From the NCBI RefSeq assembly GCF_001921205.1, contig NZ_MSIE01000001.1, positions 1 to 64,000 on the forward strand: DNA of 64,000 nucleotides, written 5' to 3'. The stretch is from Actinophytocola xanthii (GTDB lineage Bacteria; Actinomycetota; Actinomycetes; Mycobacteriales; Pseudonocardiaceae). Positions 34,201 to 42,558 of this stretch are shown here, one piece after another. The notes under the pieces were generated by a model. The model saw only the letters and a program-made list of their open reading frames with translations. It did not search any database and was not told where the DNA came from. A program made the translations under genes and the position numbers. The stretch's first letter is position 1; each line of letters opens with the position of its first letter.

Positions 34201-35693
34201 CGATCGACCTGTGGGACCCGGCGACCGCCACCCGGGTCAGCACGCGGGCCGACCACCGGGACAACACGACCGACCGGGACGGCATACCGATCCAGCTCAC
34301 GATGTCCCCCGCCGGAGACCTGCTGGCGAGCGCGAGCGTGTCGGACAACATGATCCGCTTCTGGAACGCCAGAACCGGCGCGCCCGTGCGCGAGATGGCC
34401 GACGTCACCCGGCACAGCACCGACCCGGGCCAGGGCCCGTCCTCGATCACCTTCTCGGCCGACGGCGCGACCCTCTACACCAACAGCGACCCCGACACGA
34501 TCAGCGTGTGGGACCCGGGCAGCGCGAGCTACCAGGGCGGTCTGCCGCCGGGTCCGCGGGACGGCAGCACCATCGGCGGGACCGTGCTCGCGGTCGCCGT
34601 GGCCGCCGACGGCCGGACCCGGATCGCGGCCAAGAACGACGGCACGGTCCTGCGCTGGTCCACCAACCGGGGCTGGCACACCGAACCCGGTGGCGCGGTC
34701 ACCGGTCTCGCGTTCACCCCGGACGGCAGCGAGGTGACCGCCGGCGACGCCGAGGGCTCGCTGTACTCCTGGGACGTGGCGACCGGTGAGCGCACGGCCG
34801 AGCCGGCGCACGTGGACGGCGGCGTGTTCGCCGTCCGCTACACCCGGCCCGGCGTGCGGATCACCGCCTCGCTCAACGCCACCTTCACCGCCACCCCACC
34901 GCCCAACGGGATCGGGGTGCCGCACACGGTCACGCTCGCCGGACGGGAGTTCCGGGGCGCGATCGCCGTCTCCCCGGACGGCCGCTGGCTGGCCGCGGCG
35001 CACGAGGCGGCGACGACGGCGGCCGACGCGCCCGAGGACAACCGGATCCACGTGTGGGACGCGGAGACGCTCACCGAGCGGGCTGAGTTCGAGCTCGGAC
35101 CGAACAGCCCGGTCGAGCTCGCGTTCTCGCCGGACGGCGACCAGCTGCTGGCGCTCACCAACTCCCCGTTCGACCAGGTCAAGGAGGGCGTCGAGAACGA
35201 CGACAGCGAGGCGAACATGATGACCTGGCAGGTGCCGTCGTTCAGCGGCCCGAAGCGGCGTCCGCTTGGCGATGACACGCTGCTGTCGGTGGTGTACGGC
35301 GCCGGGGGCGACACCCTGGTCACCGGCGGTACCACGGGCAGGATCCAGCTGCGTGACGCGGTGACCGGCGAGCTACGCGAGGAGTTCGGCGAGCACCCCT
35401 CCATAATCCGCCAGCTGGCGATCTCCCCGGACGGACGACTGGTCGCCTCGGTGACCACTGAGGACTCGCTGGTCCGGCTGTGGGACGTCGAACGGCATGA
35501 GCTGGTCGCCGTGCTGCACGGGCACGGTGCCGCGCCGAACCAGATCGAGTTCTCGGCCGACGGGAAGCGGCTGACCACCGGCGGCACCGACACCGACGTC
35601 GGGGTCTGGCACGTCGACCCGGAGGCCGCGGCGGAGGAGCTGTGCGCCAGCCTCACCGAGGCCGGCGTTCCCGACCCCGAACGGCTCTGCTGA
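31227..35693 (+). CDS. Ser/Thr protein kinase fused to a STAND ATPase, membrane helix and WD40 repeats
   Basis: 1,488 residues. Kinase domain at about 15-275: LGRGGMGEVYRAY, Lys46, HRDVKPAN (Asp137), DFG (Asp155), all catalytic residues present. Then an nSTAND1-type ATPase from about 320: CPYPGLQSF, Walker A GASGAGKSS (365-373), Walker B LLVAVDQLEELF (Asp451). A membrane helix lies at about 746-770, followed by WD40 repeats to the end (many SPDG...LWD units). By topology the kinase and ATPase are cytoplasmic and the WD40 sensor is outside, which is unusual. Kinase-STAND-WD40 proteins occur in filamentous actinobacteria and cyanobacteria and some STAND proteins act in phage defence; the role here is unknown. 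Confidence 0.93.
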   Translation: MVDAVPELGAPEMFGPYRLDGVLGRGGMGEVYRAYDTVHRRTVALKRLPGFASEEFRARFRRESRIVGELRHPHVVPINDHGEIDGLLYLDMRLVDGPDLRRLLADGPLEPARAVGILTQVASALDAAHARGVLHRDVKPANVLLDSSGTAYLADFGIARSLAADVTRLTETGDYIGTLDYMAPERLVRSDVDAASDVYSLACVLFQCLTGRVPFPAQDSASKLAAQLNDPPPAPSLFDRAIPPAMDLVVGTGMDKDPRRRYPSAGELMAAAAAVLAEPPTATVIPLPVAGDPGQGYFVQLLATAVGRPDADVTRTSPDRCPYPGLQSFGAADSGWFFGRAQAVRDLLARLAGQRPESGPLLVVGASGAGKSSLLHAGLLAAHARGDAEAPRLAMTPGERPVMTLAARLAALTGADPQGLAWRLYQRPAVFGELCRAAAARSSAPLLVAVDQLEELFTHCADAREREAFATALANAWPARVVLAVRADFVEHCIALAPLAPALAAPYVLGPLSAGELVEVITGPAGAAGLTLEPGLVDRLITDVDAGRDPGALPRLAHALRETWHNRSGTVLTLAGYQATGGVDRAVALTADGVYMRLDEQDRRALRTAMLRMVTLLDGGGIARRRAHRGELPPRLLENLVATRLVTVDRDHVTLSHDALLTAWPRLREWVAEDRQGLLVRQRLREAAAGWWAGGRDRGDLYRGARLAAALEWSGGRSDLTPEEWAFLQASDRDRRRTTRRLRTLVAALATLLVVALTAGVIAVISRNDAQHERDQAFSRQLAAESLSQASVDPVGAMRSALHSWRAGQTPEARGAVLSAPLLSFPAEIDAGVDRVIAADVSPDGSLIAVSSSDGRVGLWDAAARRRLETDIAGSGSVVAVRFSPDGTLLAVSSLDSDSTDASGVVIWEVPSGRRVRRLSDVNPAFGPLAWRPDGKGIAATSVTADNTPGIAEWDPRTGNLIRWVAPGGNIATSLAYHPRGDRLAIGRADGTIDLWDPATATRVSTRADHRDNTTDRDGIPIQLTMSPAGDLLASASVSDNMIRFWNARTGAPVREMADVTRHSTDPGQGPSSITFSADGATLYTNSDPDTISVWDPGSASYQGGLPPGPRDGSTIGGTVLAVAVAADGRTRIAAKNDGTVLRWSTNRGWHTEPGGAVTGLAFTPDGSEVTAGDAEGSLYSWDVATGERTAEPAHVDGGVFAVRYTRPGVRITASLNATFTATPPPNGIGVPHTVTLAGREFRGAIAVSPDGRWLAAAHEAATTAADAPEDNRIHVWDAETLTERAEFELGPNSPVELAFSPDGDQLLALTNSPFDQVKEGVENDDSEANMMTWQVPSFSGPKRRPLGDDTLLSVVYGAGGDTLVTGGTTGRIQLRDAVTGELREEFGEHPSIIRQLAISPDGRLVASVTTEDSLVRLWDVERHELVAVLHGHGAAPNQIEFSADGKRLTTGGTDTDVGVWHVDPEAAAEELCASLTEAGVPDPERLC

Positions 35694-35743
35694 GCGGAAC
35701 CTTCCACCTGCGGTCCGACCTGGGCCCCGCCTAGGTTCGCACC

Positions 35744-36112
35744 ATGGCAACCACGACAGCTCCACGACCGCGGCTGGGCGTCGGCCTCGCCGTGCTGCTC
35801 GGTGTCATCACGCTCGCGAACCTGGCCGCGTTGGGCCTCGCCGTCGCCGCCTGGGCCGACGAGGTCGACCACGGTGCCGAGCTCGGCGACACAGCGCTCA
35901 ACCTGGCCGTGACCGCGACCCTGCTGTCCACCGCGGCGCTCGTCGGCGTGGCCGGCGCGTGGCTGCGCCGGAAATGGGGACCACGGCTCTACGTCGCCGC
36001 CCAGGTGATCGGCTTCGTGCTCCTCCTCGCGCTCGGCGGGGTCGGTCCGCTGACGTTCGTCCCACTGCTGCTGGCCGGGGTGTTGTGGTGGATCGCCGAG
36101 AGCGACTGGTGA
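35744..36112 (+). CDS. Small integral membrane protein
   Basis: 122 residues with four predicted membrane helices (about 11-35, 48-70, 80-98, 101-117). No family recognised. It starts 50 bases after the kinase-STAND gene on the same strand and may belong to the same cluster. Confidence 0.75.
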   Translation: MATTTAPRPRLGVGLAVLLGVITLANLAALGLAVAAWADEVDHGAELGDTALNLAVTATLLSTAALVGVAGAWLRRKWGPRLYVAAQVIGFVLLLALGGVGPLTFVPLLLAGVLWWIAESDW

Positions 36113-36149
36113 CCAGGGCACGCCCTGGAGCACGTCCTAGGGTGGTGCC

Positions 36150-36974
36150 ATGCTCCAGGTGATGGTGCGCGGGGGCGACCTGCACCCCGTGTGCGTGCGC
36201 TCCGGGGAGCGGTTCGTCTTCGGTCGGGACCCGCACGGCGACCGGCCGAGGCCGGGGGTGGTGGCGGTGCGGCTGCCCGGCTGCGCCCCGCACGTCTCGG
36301 GGGTGCTCGCGGAGCTGACCGTTGGTCAGGAGGCCGCGCTGCTGCGCTGGGTGGGCGGCAACGAGGGCCGGCTGTCGAGCCTGCTCGACGCCCCGGGCGG
36401 GGCGCGGCGGGTGACGCTGGTCGCGGCGATGTCGGCGATGCTCGACCCGGGCAAGAACGAGCTCGTGGTGCTGGCCGGCAAGCAGGTGGGCGCCGACCTG
36501 TTCACCGACCTGCTGCTGACGTTCACCGTGACCAGCGGCGAGCCGGACCCGGCGGAGAGCCTGCTCCACCTCCGCCGCGACACCGAGCTGAAACCCCATC
36601 TGCGCAAGGGTTTGCTCACCCGCCACTCGAAGGAGTGGTACGTCGCGCTCGCGTTGGCCGAACCCTGGCTGGCCGGCGACGACGACTCCCCGTTCCCGCC
36701 GACGAACCGGCGGATCTACGAGCGGGTGCGCGAGTGGCGCGCCGGGCACGCCTGGAACCTCGAACGCCCGCAACGAGTCGACGACGCCATCCGTGCCATC
36801 TCCCAGATCGCGTTCGGCGAGCTCGCCGACCCCTACGCCGAAGCACGCGTGGGACGCATCCAGAACCCCCGGTTCGCGGTGGGCAAACGGATCGCCGAGT
36901 ACCGACTGGTCACCGCGGAGGATCTGGACGAGGTGGAGCAGGCTGCCCGGTTCGGCCGAGCGCCGCGGGACTGA
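36150..36974 (+). CDS. Uncharacterised protein with a possible FHA-like N-terminus
   Basis: 274 residues, cytoplasmic. The first 90 residues resemble a diverged FHA fold: FVFGRDPHGDRP (FHA GR), CAPHVSG (FHA SxxH-like, altered) and LLRWVGGNEG (like the W...NG end). The remainder is helical, with NRRIYERVREWRAGH and YAEARVGR. FHA domains bind phosphothreonine, which would fit a substrate or reader of the kinase at 31227. The key Ser/His of FHA are not clear, so this is tentative. Confidence 0.6.
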   Translation: MLQVMVRGGDLHPVCVRSGERFVFGRDPHGDRPRPGVVAVRLPGCAPHVSGVLAELTVGQEAALLRWVGGNEGRLSSLLDAPGGARRVTLVAAMSAMLDPGKNELVVLAGKQVGADLFTDLLLTFTVTSGEPDPAESLLHLRRDTELKPHLRKGLLTRHSKEWYVALALAEPWLAGDDDSPFPPTNRRIYERVREWRAGHAWNLERPQRVDDAIRAISQIAFGELADPYAEARVGRIQNPRFAVGKRIAEYRLVTAEDLDEVEQAARFGRAPRD

Positions 36975-36985
36975 GCCCGCGGCCC

Positions 36986-37531
36986 TCAGCCGCCCTGGAC
37001 CCACATCGAGTAGAACAGCGACGCGCCGTCGCCACAGATGACCTGGGGAATGTCGGGGACGGGGACCTGGCCGCAGGCGTACCCGGCCACGACGAGCGGC
37101 TCGGAGCCGGGATCGGGCGTGGGCCGTTCGGCGTAGTAGTCGACGAGCACGGCTGCGGCCTGGTCGCAGTTCACCCGGCCGCCGGGGGTCTCCACCACGA
37201 CGACCTGCATCCGCTGGTTACCCGGGCCGATGATGAACGGCTGGCAGTACTGCTGGGTCGCGTTCTGGTCGATCGACGTGGGTGGCGCGGGGATCGCGGT
37301 CCCGGACTCCTCGGTCGGCTCCGGCTCCTCCGTTGCCTCATCCGAGGGGTCCGGTGTGGACGTCTCCGCGGTGGGTGTCGCCGAGGTGGGCTCGGGCCGC
37401 TCGGCGCCGGTCGGAGCGCCGGAGACGCTCGACGAGCAGGCCGCGAGCACCGCCAGTAGGCACCCGGTCACCACCCTGGCCAGGACCGCGCGCGGTCGCG
37501 CTCTCCAGGACGTTCCTCCGGTGCGTTCCAT
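36986..37531 (-). CDS. Secreted lipoprotein
   Basis: 181 residues. Signal peptide with lipobox LLAVLAAC (Cys32), then a Pro/Thr/Glu-rich linker (about 40-85) and a small C-terminal domain with four Cys (QQYCQPF, RVNCDQAA, GYACGQ, QVICGDG) likely in disulphides. Ends convergent with the FHA-like gene. No known family. Confidence 0.8.
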   Translation of the reverse strand: MERTGGTSWRARPRAVLARVVTGCLLAVLAACSSSVSGAPTGAERPEPTSATPTAETSTPDPSDEATEEPEPTEESGTAIPAPPTSIDQNATQQYCQPFIIGPGNQRMQVVVVETPGGRVNCDQAAAVLVDYYAERPTPDPGSEPLVVAGYACGQVPVPDIPQVICGDGASLFYSMWVQGG

Positions 37532-37605
37532 CCGCCACCCCCTCCTCCGGCTGCCACAGTAGGCGACCCTCCGTCCACTGTGGTCCTGATTCGGGGAAGC
37601 GACGT

Positions 37606-38688
37606 TCAGTCGCCGCTCGTCCACGCCCTGGACAGCGACACCTTGCCCCCGGTGAGCAGCAGCGAGCCCGAGTAGAGGCGGCTGGCCAGCAGCACGATCA
37701 ACACCACGGTGCCGACGAGCACCCCGAGCGCCAGCAACGCCTCCCACGCCTGCGCCTCACCGGCGAACATCCGCACCGGCATCGCGATGGCCGAGGAGAA
37801 CGGGACGAACGACAGCACCGCCAGCGCGGCCGGGTTGTCGAACAGGAACATCACCGCGAAGTAGGGCCCCATGACCATGATCATCACCAGGCCCATGCTC
37901 GAGCCGAGGTCCTCCTGGCGGCTGACCAGCGACCCGGCGACCGCCCACATGGCGGCCAGCAGGACGAACCCGACGCAGAGGAACGGCACGAACCAGCCCA
38001 GCGCCGGCGCGACCAGCGTGAGCAGCTCGGACTGCCCACCGAGCGAGAGCGCCACCGGCGCGGCCACCGCCAGCACCACGACCTGGCCGATCGTGAGCAG
38101 GCCGTGGCCCACGATCTTGCCCGCGAGCAGCGCGCGCACCGGCACCGTCGAGACCAGGATCTCCACGATCCGCGTCTGCTTCTCGGTCACGGTGCTCTGC
38201 GCGATCGCCGCACCGCCCATTCCGAACATGAGGAACACCAACGCGAAGACCGTGATCACGAGCTGGCGCACGCCCTGGTCCACCTCGGCCGGCTCGAGCA
38301 GGTCGACCGGCGGGGCGGTGGCGAGCTCCGCGATGACGTCGGAGGGCGCGTCGTCGAGCGCGACGACCCGCACCCCGGTGGCGGAGCGGCCCGACTCGTC
38401 GGGGACGACGGCCGCCTCCACCTCCTCGGAGCGGACCAGCTCCGCGGCCTCGTCCAGGTTCCCGACCCTGCGCACGTCCAGGTCCGCACGGGACAGCACG
38501 CGTTCGGCCTGCGGCCCCACCGCGGCGACGCTGTCCCGGTCGCCGCCGAACACCGACGGCAGCACCGCGGCCGCGAACAGACCGAGCACCAACACGCCCA
38601 GGCCGATCCAGAAGCCCTTCGTCCGCAGGAACGTCAGGATCTCCCGCTCGGCGACCAGCCATGTCGCCGAGCCGAACGACCTCGCCAT
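37606..38688 (-). CDS. ABC-2 type exporter permease (NatB-like)
   Basis: 360 residues. One membrane helix at about 27-47, a soluble external domain (about 50-160), then five helices from about 168 with the family stretch VTEKQTRIVEILVSTVPVRA. Typical of ABC2_membrane_3/NatB permeases. The ATG overlaps the stop of the ATPase gene by four bases. Substrate unknown; such exporters often handle sodium, antibiotics or peptides. Confidence 0.92.
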   Translation of the reverse strand: MARSFGSATWLVAEREILTFLRTKGFWIGLGVLVLGLFAAAVLPSVFGGDRDSVAAVGPQAERVLSRADLDVRRVGNLDEAAELVRSEEVEAAVVPDESGRSATGVRVVALDDAPSDVIAELATAPPVDLLEPAEVDQGVRQLVITVFALVFLMFGMGGAAIAQSTVTEKQTRIVEILVSTVPVRALLAGKIVGHGLLTIGQVVVLAVAAPVALSLGGQSELLTLVAPALGWFVPFLCVGFVLLAAMWAVAGSLVSRQEDLGSSMGLVMIMVMGPYFAVMFLFDNPAALAVLSFVPFSSAIAMPVRMFAGEAQAWEALLALGVLVGTVVLIVLLASRLYSGSLLLTGGKVSLSRAWTSGD

Positions 38689-39569
38689 CAGATGACCTCC
38701 CGGAAGATCTCGTCGAGGGTGGGAACGACGGGGGTGAGGGCCCGGACCTCGCCGCGGGAGAGCGCGGCGGCGAGCACGCGCTGCTCGGTGCCCGGCCCCT
38801 CCGGCTCGAACACCGCACGCGAGCCCTCGAGGTCGATGACCCGGATGCCGGGCTGGTCGCGGAGCCAGCCGACGTCGGGCTCCACGACCAGCTCGAACCG
38901 CGGGCTGCTGTGCCGGGCGCGCAGCTCCTCGCGCGCACCGGCCGCGGCGATCGCGCCGCCGGAGATGATCACCAGGTCGTCGCACAACCGCTCCACCAGC
39001 GCCAGCTGGTGGCTGGAGAACAGCACCGGGACGCCGGCTCGCGCCCGGCCACGCAGCACGCCGAGCACGGTCTCCACCGCGATCGGGTCCAGTCCGGAGA
39101 ACGGTTCGTCGAGCACGAGGACGTCGGGGTCGTGCACCAGCGCGGCGGCGATCTGCACGCGCTGCTGGTTGCCGAGCGACAGCGTCTCCAGCCGGTCGTC
39201 CGCGCGCTCGGTCAGCTCGAGCTGCTCGAGGAGCCGGTCGGTGGCCGCGCGGGCGTCGGCCTGGCTCATCCCGTGCAGCCGGCCGAGCCAGACGACCTGC
39301 TCGGCGACCTTCATCTTCGGGTACAGCCCCCGCTCCTCGGGCATGTAGCCGAAGCGCTGGCGCACCGACTGAGTCACCGGCGCGCCCTGCCAGCTGACCG
39401 ACCCGCCGTGCGGTGCCAGCACGCCGAGAATGATCCGCATCGTGGTCGTCTTGCCGGAGCCGTTGGCGCCGAGGAACCCGGTCATCCGCCCCGGCCGCAC
39501 CTCGAAGGACACGTCGCGGAGCACCCGGTGGTCGCCGAAGCTCCGGCTGATCGCGTTCACGCTCAACAT
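38688..39569 (-). CDS. ABC transporter ATPase (NatA-like)
   Basis: 293 residues. Walker A GANGSGKTT (about 34-42), signature LSLGNQQRVQIA, Walker B VLVLDEPFSGLDP and switch SSHQ. The extra C-terminal domain (about 215-293) is typical of drug and Na+ exporters. Partner of the permease at 37606. A two-component system on the same strand directly upstream may control it. Confidence 0.94.
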   Translation of the reverse strand: MLSVNAISRSFGDHRVLRDVSFEVRPGRMTGFLGANGSGKTTTMRIILGVLAPHGGSVSWQGAPVTQSVRQRFGYMPEERGLYPKMKVAEQVVWLGRLHGMSQADARAATDRLLEQLELTERADDRLETLSLGNQQRVQIAAALVHDPDVLVLDEPFSGLDPIAVETVLGVLRGRARAGVPVLFSSHQLALVERLCDDLVIISGGAIAAAGAREELRARHSSPRFELVVEPDVGWLRDQPGIRVIDLEGSRAVFEPEGPGTEQRVLAAALSRGEVRALTPVVPTLDEIFREVI

Positions 39570-39646
39570 GCGCCACACCTTAGGGACGGAGCCGCGCCAC
39601 GCGCGTCCGACGCGCGATCGATCTTCCCGTCCTCCGCGCGGCCGAC

Positions 39647-40315
39647 CTACGGCTCGGCGCCGCCCGGGGCGACCACGCCGTTCTCGTAGGCGTACACGAC
39701 GGCGTGGGTGCGGTCGCGGAGGTCGAGTTTGGTCAGCACGCGCGAGACGTGTGTCTTGACGGTGGTCTCGCCGAGGTGGAGCTCGGCGGCGATCTCGGCG
39801 TTGCTGGCGCCGCGGGCGAGCTGGACCAGCACCTCGAACTCCCGATCGGTCAACTGCGGCGGCCGGCGAGCCGGCCGGGGGCGGGCCGGCTCGGTGAAGC
39901 GGGCGATCACCCGGCGGGTGACCTCCGGGGACAGCAGGGCGTCGCCGCGGGCGACGATCCGGACCGACTCGACCAGGTCCTCCGGGGAGGCGTTCTTGAG
40001 CAGGAAGCCGCTCGCGCCCGCCCGCAGCGCCTCGAACAGGTAGTCCTCCCGGTCGAAGGTGGTGAGGATGACGACCCGGACACCGCCGGCACCGGGGGCG
40101 AGGAGGCGTCTGGTGGCCTCGAGCCCGTCCATCCCGGGCATCTGCACGTCCATCAGCACGACGTCGGGGCGCAGCCGGCGGACCAGCTCGACCGCGGCGT
40201 GCCCGTCGCCGGCCTCGCCCACGACCTCGATGTCCGGCTCCGCGCCCAGGATGACCCGGAACCCGGCACGCACCAGGTCCTGGTCGTCGGCGAGCACGAC
40301 CCGCAGGCTGGACAT
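39647..40315 (-). CDS. NarL/LuxR-type response regulator
   Basis: 222 residues. Receiver with LADDQDLVRAGF, phospho-acceptor Asp56 (VLMDVQMPGMDG) and LKNASPEDLV; C-terminal LuxR-type helix-turn-helix (LTDREFEVLVQLARGASNAE and ETTVKTHVSRVLTKL). Cognate regulator of the kinase 8 bases upstream. Likely controls the ABC exporter downstream. Confidence 0.95.
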   Translation of the reverse strand: MSSLRVVLADDQDLVRAGFRVILGAEPDIEVVGEAGDGHAAVELVRRLRPDVVLMDVQMPGMDGLEATRRLLAPGAGGVRVVILTTFDREDYLFEALRAGASGFLLKNASPEDLVESVRIVARGDALLSPEVTRRVIARFTEPARPRPARRPPQLTDREFEVLVQLARGASNAEIAAELHLGETTVKTHVSRVLTKLDLRDRTHAVVYAYENGVVAPGGAEP

Positions 40316-40323
40316 CGCTCTCC

Positions 40324-41592
40324 TCAGGTGTGGGTGGGGAAGGTGGCGCGGACACGGTAGCCGGCGTCGCGGCGCGGCCCGGCCTCCAGCTCGCCGCCGT
40401 GCACCGCGATCCGCTCGCGCATGCCGAGCAGGCCGAAGCCGTTCGTGGACCCGCCCTCCAGCACGCCCTGCCCGTCGTCGGTCACCTCGACCTCCAGCGC
40501 GGCGTCCAGGTAGCGCACGCGCACCTCGGCTCGGCGCGCGCGGGCGTGCTTGACGACGTTGGTCAGCGCCTCCTGGACCACGCGGTAGGCCGACAGCGCG
40601 ACGGCGTTGGGGACCGGGCGCGGCTCACCGAAGATACCGTGCTCGACCTCGATCCCGGCGGTGCGCGCCCTGAGGACCAGCTCGGGGAGCTGGTCCAGTC
40701 CGGCCGGCGTCTCCCCGGGCGGCTCGCCGTCGGCCTCGGCCCGCAGCACGCCGAGCAGCCCGCGCAGCTCGCCGATGGCGGTACGGGCGGTCTCCTCCAC
40801 CGTGCGCAGGGCCGCGCTGGCCAGCGCCGGGTCGGTCTCGAGCACCCGACGCGCGGCGCCGGCCTGCACGCCCATCACCGACACGTGGTGGGCGACGACG
40901 TCGTGCAGGTCGCGCGCGATGCGCACCCGCTCGGCGATGATCGCGCCGCGGGTGCTGTCCTCCTGGGAGCGGCGCAGCTGCTCCGCGCGGTGCTCGAGCT
41001 GGACCCGGCGGCGCGCGGACTCCCAGGCCGCGTCGCCGAAGAAGTAGGCGGACAGGAAGTACAGGAGGTTGAACACGACGTTGTACAGCACCGCGGCGAT
41101 GACCGGGTCGAACGGACCGACGGCGTCCTCGAACGGCTCCTGCGGCCCCGCGAGGTAACGGATGACGCCGACGCCGAGCCAGGTGAACATGGCCACGATC
41201 ACGGCGATCCGCGACCAGCGCGCGACGGTGCGGTTCCGCTCCCAGGCGCCGCTGGTGTACACCGCGAGGAACAACGCGATCGAGGGCACCAGGTTGTCCC
41301 CGGTCTGCCGCGCCTGCGCCGCGATGTACAGCGCACCGACCACGAGCAGCACGGCGAGCGGAAACCGGCGACGCACGGCCAGCGGCGCGCTGACCGCGAA
41401 ACCCCAGGCCAGCTGCTCCAGCATCGGGGGCGCCGAGCCGAACGTGAAGATCCCGGCGCTGTTCACCAGGAGGATCACCACGACGGCACCGGTCAGCACG
41501 GCGAGCGCGATCAGCACGTCGTGACGTTGCTGGGCCACCGTGGGCCTGGGCCGCACCCACCGGTCCCACTCGGGCTCCGCACCACTCCCCAC
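40324..41592 (-). CDS. Sensor histidine kinase (DesK/HisKA_3 type)
   Basis: About 422 residues from the GTG at 41592, chosen because AGGTAGG lies 9 bases upstream. N-terminal membrane domain of several helices, HisKA_3 with RIARDLHDVVAHHVSVM, and HATPase with VVQEALTNVVKHA, TDDGQG and GFGLLGMRER. Partner of the regulator at 39647. Confidence 0.92.
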   Translation of the reverse strand: MGSGAEPEWDRWVRPRPTVAQQRHDVLIALAVLTGAVVVILLVNSAGIFTFGSAPPMLEQLAWGFAVSAPLAVRRRFPLAVLLVVGALYIAAQARQTGDNLVPSIALFLAVYTSGAWERNRTVARWSRIAVIVAMFTWLGVGVIRYLAGPQEPFEDAVGPFDPVIAAVLYNVVFNLLYFLSAYFFGDAAWESARRRVQLEHRAEQLRRSQEDSTRGAIIAERVRIARDLHDVVAHHVSVMGVQAGAARRVLETDPALASAALRTVEETARTAIGELRGLLGVLRAEADGEPPGETPAGLDQLPELVLRARTAGIEVEHGIFGEPRPVPNAVALSAYRVVQEALTNVVKHARARRAEVRVRYLDAALEVEVTDDGQGVLEGGSTNGFGLLGMRERIAVHGGELEAGPRRDAGYRVRATFPTHT

Positions 41593-41683
41593 GCCGGACA
41601 ACCTACCTGGCGAGGCCGCCGGGAGACCCACGTCACTTCGGCCCGCCGGTTTCGTTTCGGGGGCCGAGGGTAATGGGTCCCCT

Positions 41684-41803
41684 GTGGACCCCAACCCCAT
41701 CTACACCGAGCTGGTCAACGAGCAGCGCGCCCGCACGCTGACCATCCCCGCCGAACCCGACACCGACGCCACCCGCGACCCCGCCCTCGCCGACGCCGGC
41801 TGA
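41684..41803 (+). CDS. Possible short protein
   Basis: 39 residues from a GTG start: VDPNPIYTELVNEQRARTLT followed by an Ala/Asp-rich end. Codon use is that of a coding region and it diverges from the kinase gene with 91 bases between. The ribosome-binding site is weak (GAGGG too far upstream), so this is tentative. Short proteins with a similar IYTELVNEQRART start occur in actinobacteria as far as I recall, function unknown. Confidence 0.4.
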   Translation: MDPNPIYTELVNEQRARTLTIPAEPDTDATRDPALADAG

Positions 41804-41820
41804 CCCAGCCCGCACGCGGG

Positions 41821-42411
41821 CTAGTCCGCGTCGAGGATGGTGCACCAACGCAGCTCGCGCACGAGGGTGATGGCACGTGCCCAACGGATGCCCGGGTCGT
41901 CGTAGGCGATGATCGTTTCCCCCACTGGGATCGGCCCAGCGTGTCCGCTCCGGTACAGCAGGCCCTGAACTCCGACAATCGGGGAGGAGCCTACGCGGAT
42001 GACCGCGGCACCCCTCCTGAGCGCTGGACAGGCGCGGCTCGCCACCCGGACACACGGGACACAGATCGGCGGCTCGGTGACAGCCATGTTCTCCGGCCAC
42101 CTGGGCCAGTCGGTGCGATGGTCCTTGAGCAGCCACAGGACGCCGTCGTCCGTCACGTCCGCGGGGCCGCCACAGACCTGGCAGAGCAGACGGCGCATGG
42201 CACGTCGCTGGCGGAGCGGGTGCACCTGATCGAACCGGGGCCGGCCCTGTCGTGGCCGGGACGGTTTTCGGAACCACAGGACGCCTCCGTCGTCCCGGTC
42301 GGTGAGGGTCTCGTCGGCGTAGGCGATGCCCCATCCTTTCCGTTCGACGACCGTGCAGGGAGAATCTTCTTCATCGCTCCACGCGGTGATGTAGGGCGCC
42401 AGGTCCGACAT
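41821..42411 (-). CDS. Uncharacterised CxxC protein
   Basis: 196 residues. Two CxxC pairs, Cys77/Cys80 (LLCQVCGG) and Cys117/Cys120 (ICVPC), could bind one zinc. Two similar short blocks, DDGGVLWFRK (41-49) and DDGVLWLLKD (88-97), hint at an internal repeat. It diverges from the zinc-ribbon XRE regulator at 42559; this pairing suggests a shared role or regulation. No family with known function recognised. Confidence 0.75.
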   Translation of the reverse strand: MSDLAPYITAWSDEEDSPCTVVERKGWGIAYADETLTDRDDGGVLWFRKPSRPRQGRPRFDQVHPLRQRRAMRRLLCQVCGGPADVTDDGVLWLLKDHRTDWPRWPENMAVTEPPICVPCVRVASRACPALRRGAAVIRVGSSPIVGVQGLLYRSGHAGPIPVGETIIAYDDPGIRWARAITLVRELRWCTILDAD

Positions 42412-42558
42412 GATGATCAGCTAACGACGCGCCCGTTGTCCTGACCATCACCACGGCGTATCGAGCGCATGCGTCCTGCGTATGGGCGATATTCCCGCTG
42501 GTCAACCGGTCAGTACGATCAATGTGTTCGTGGTGTCGCGATAAGCGAAGGCGGCCGG

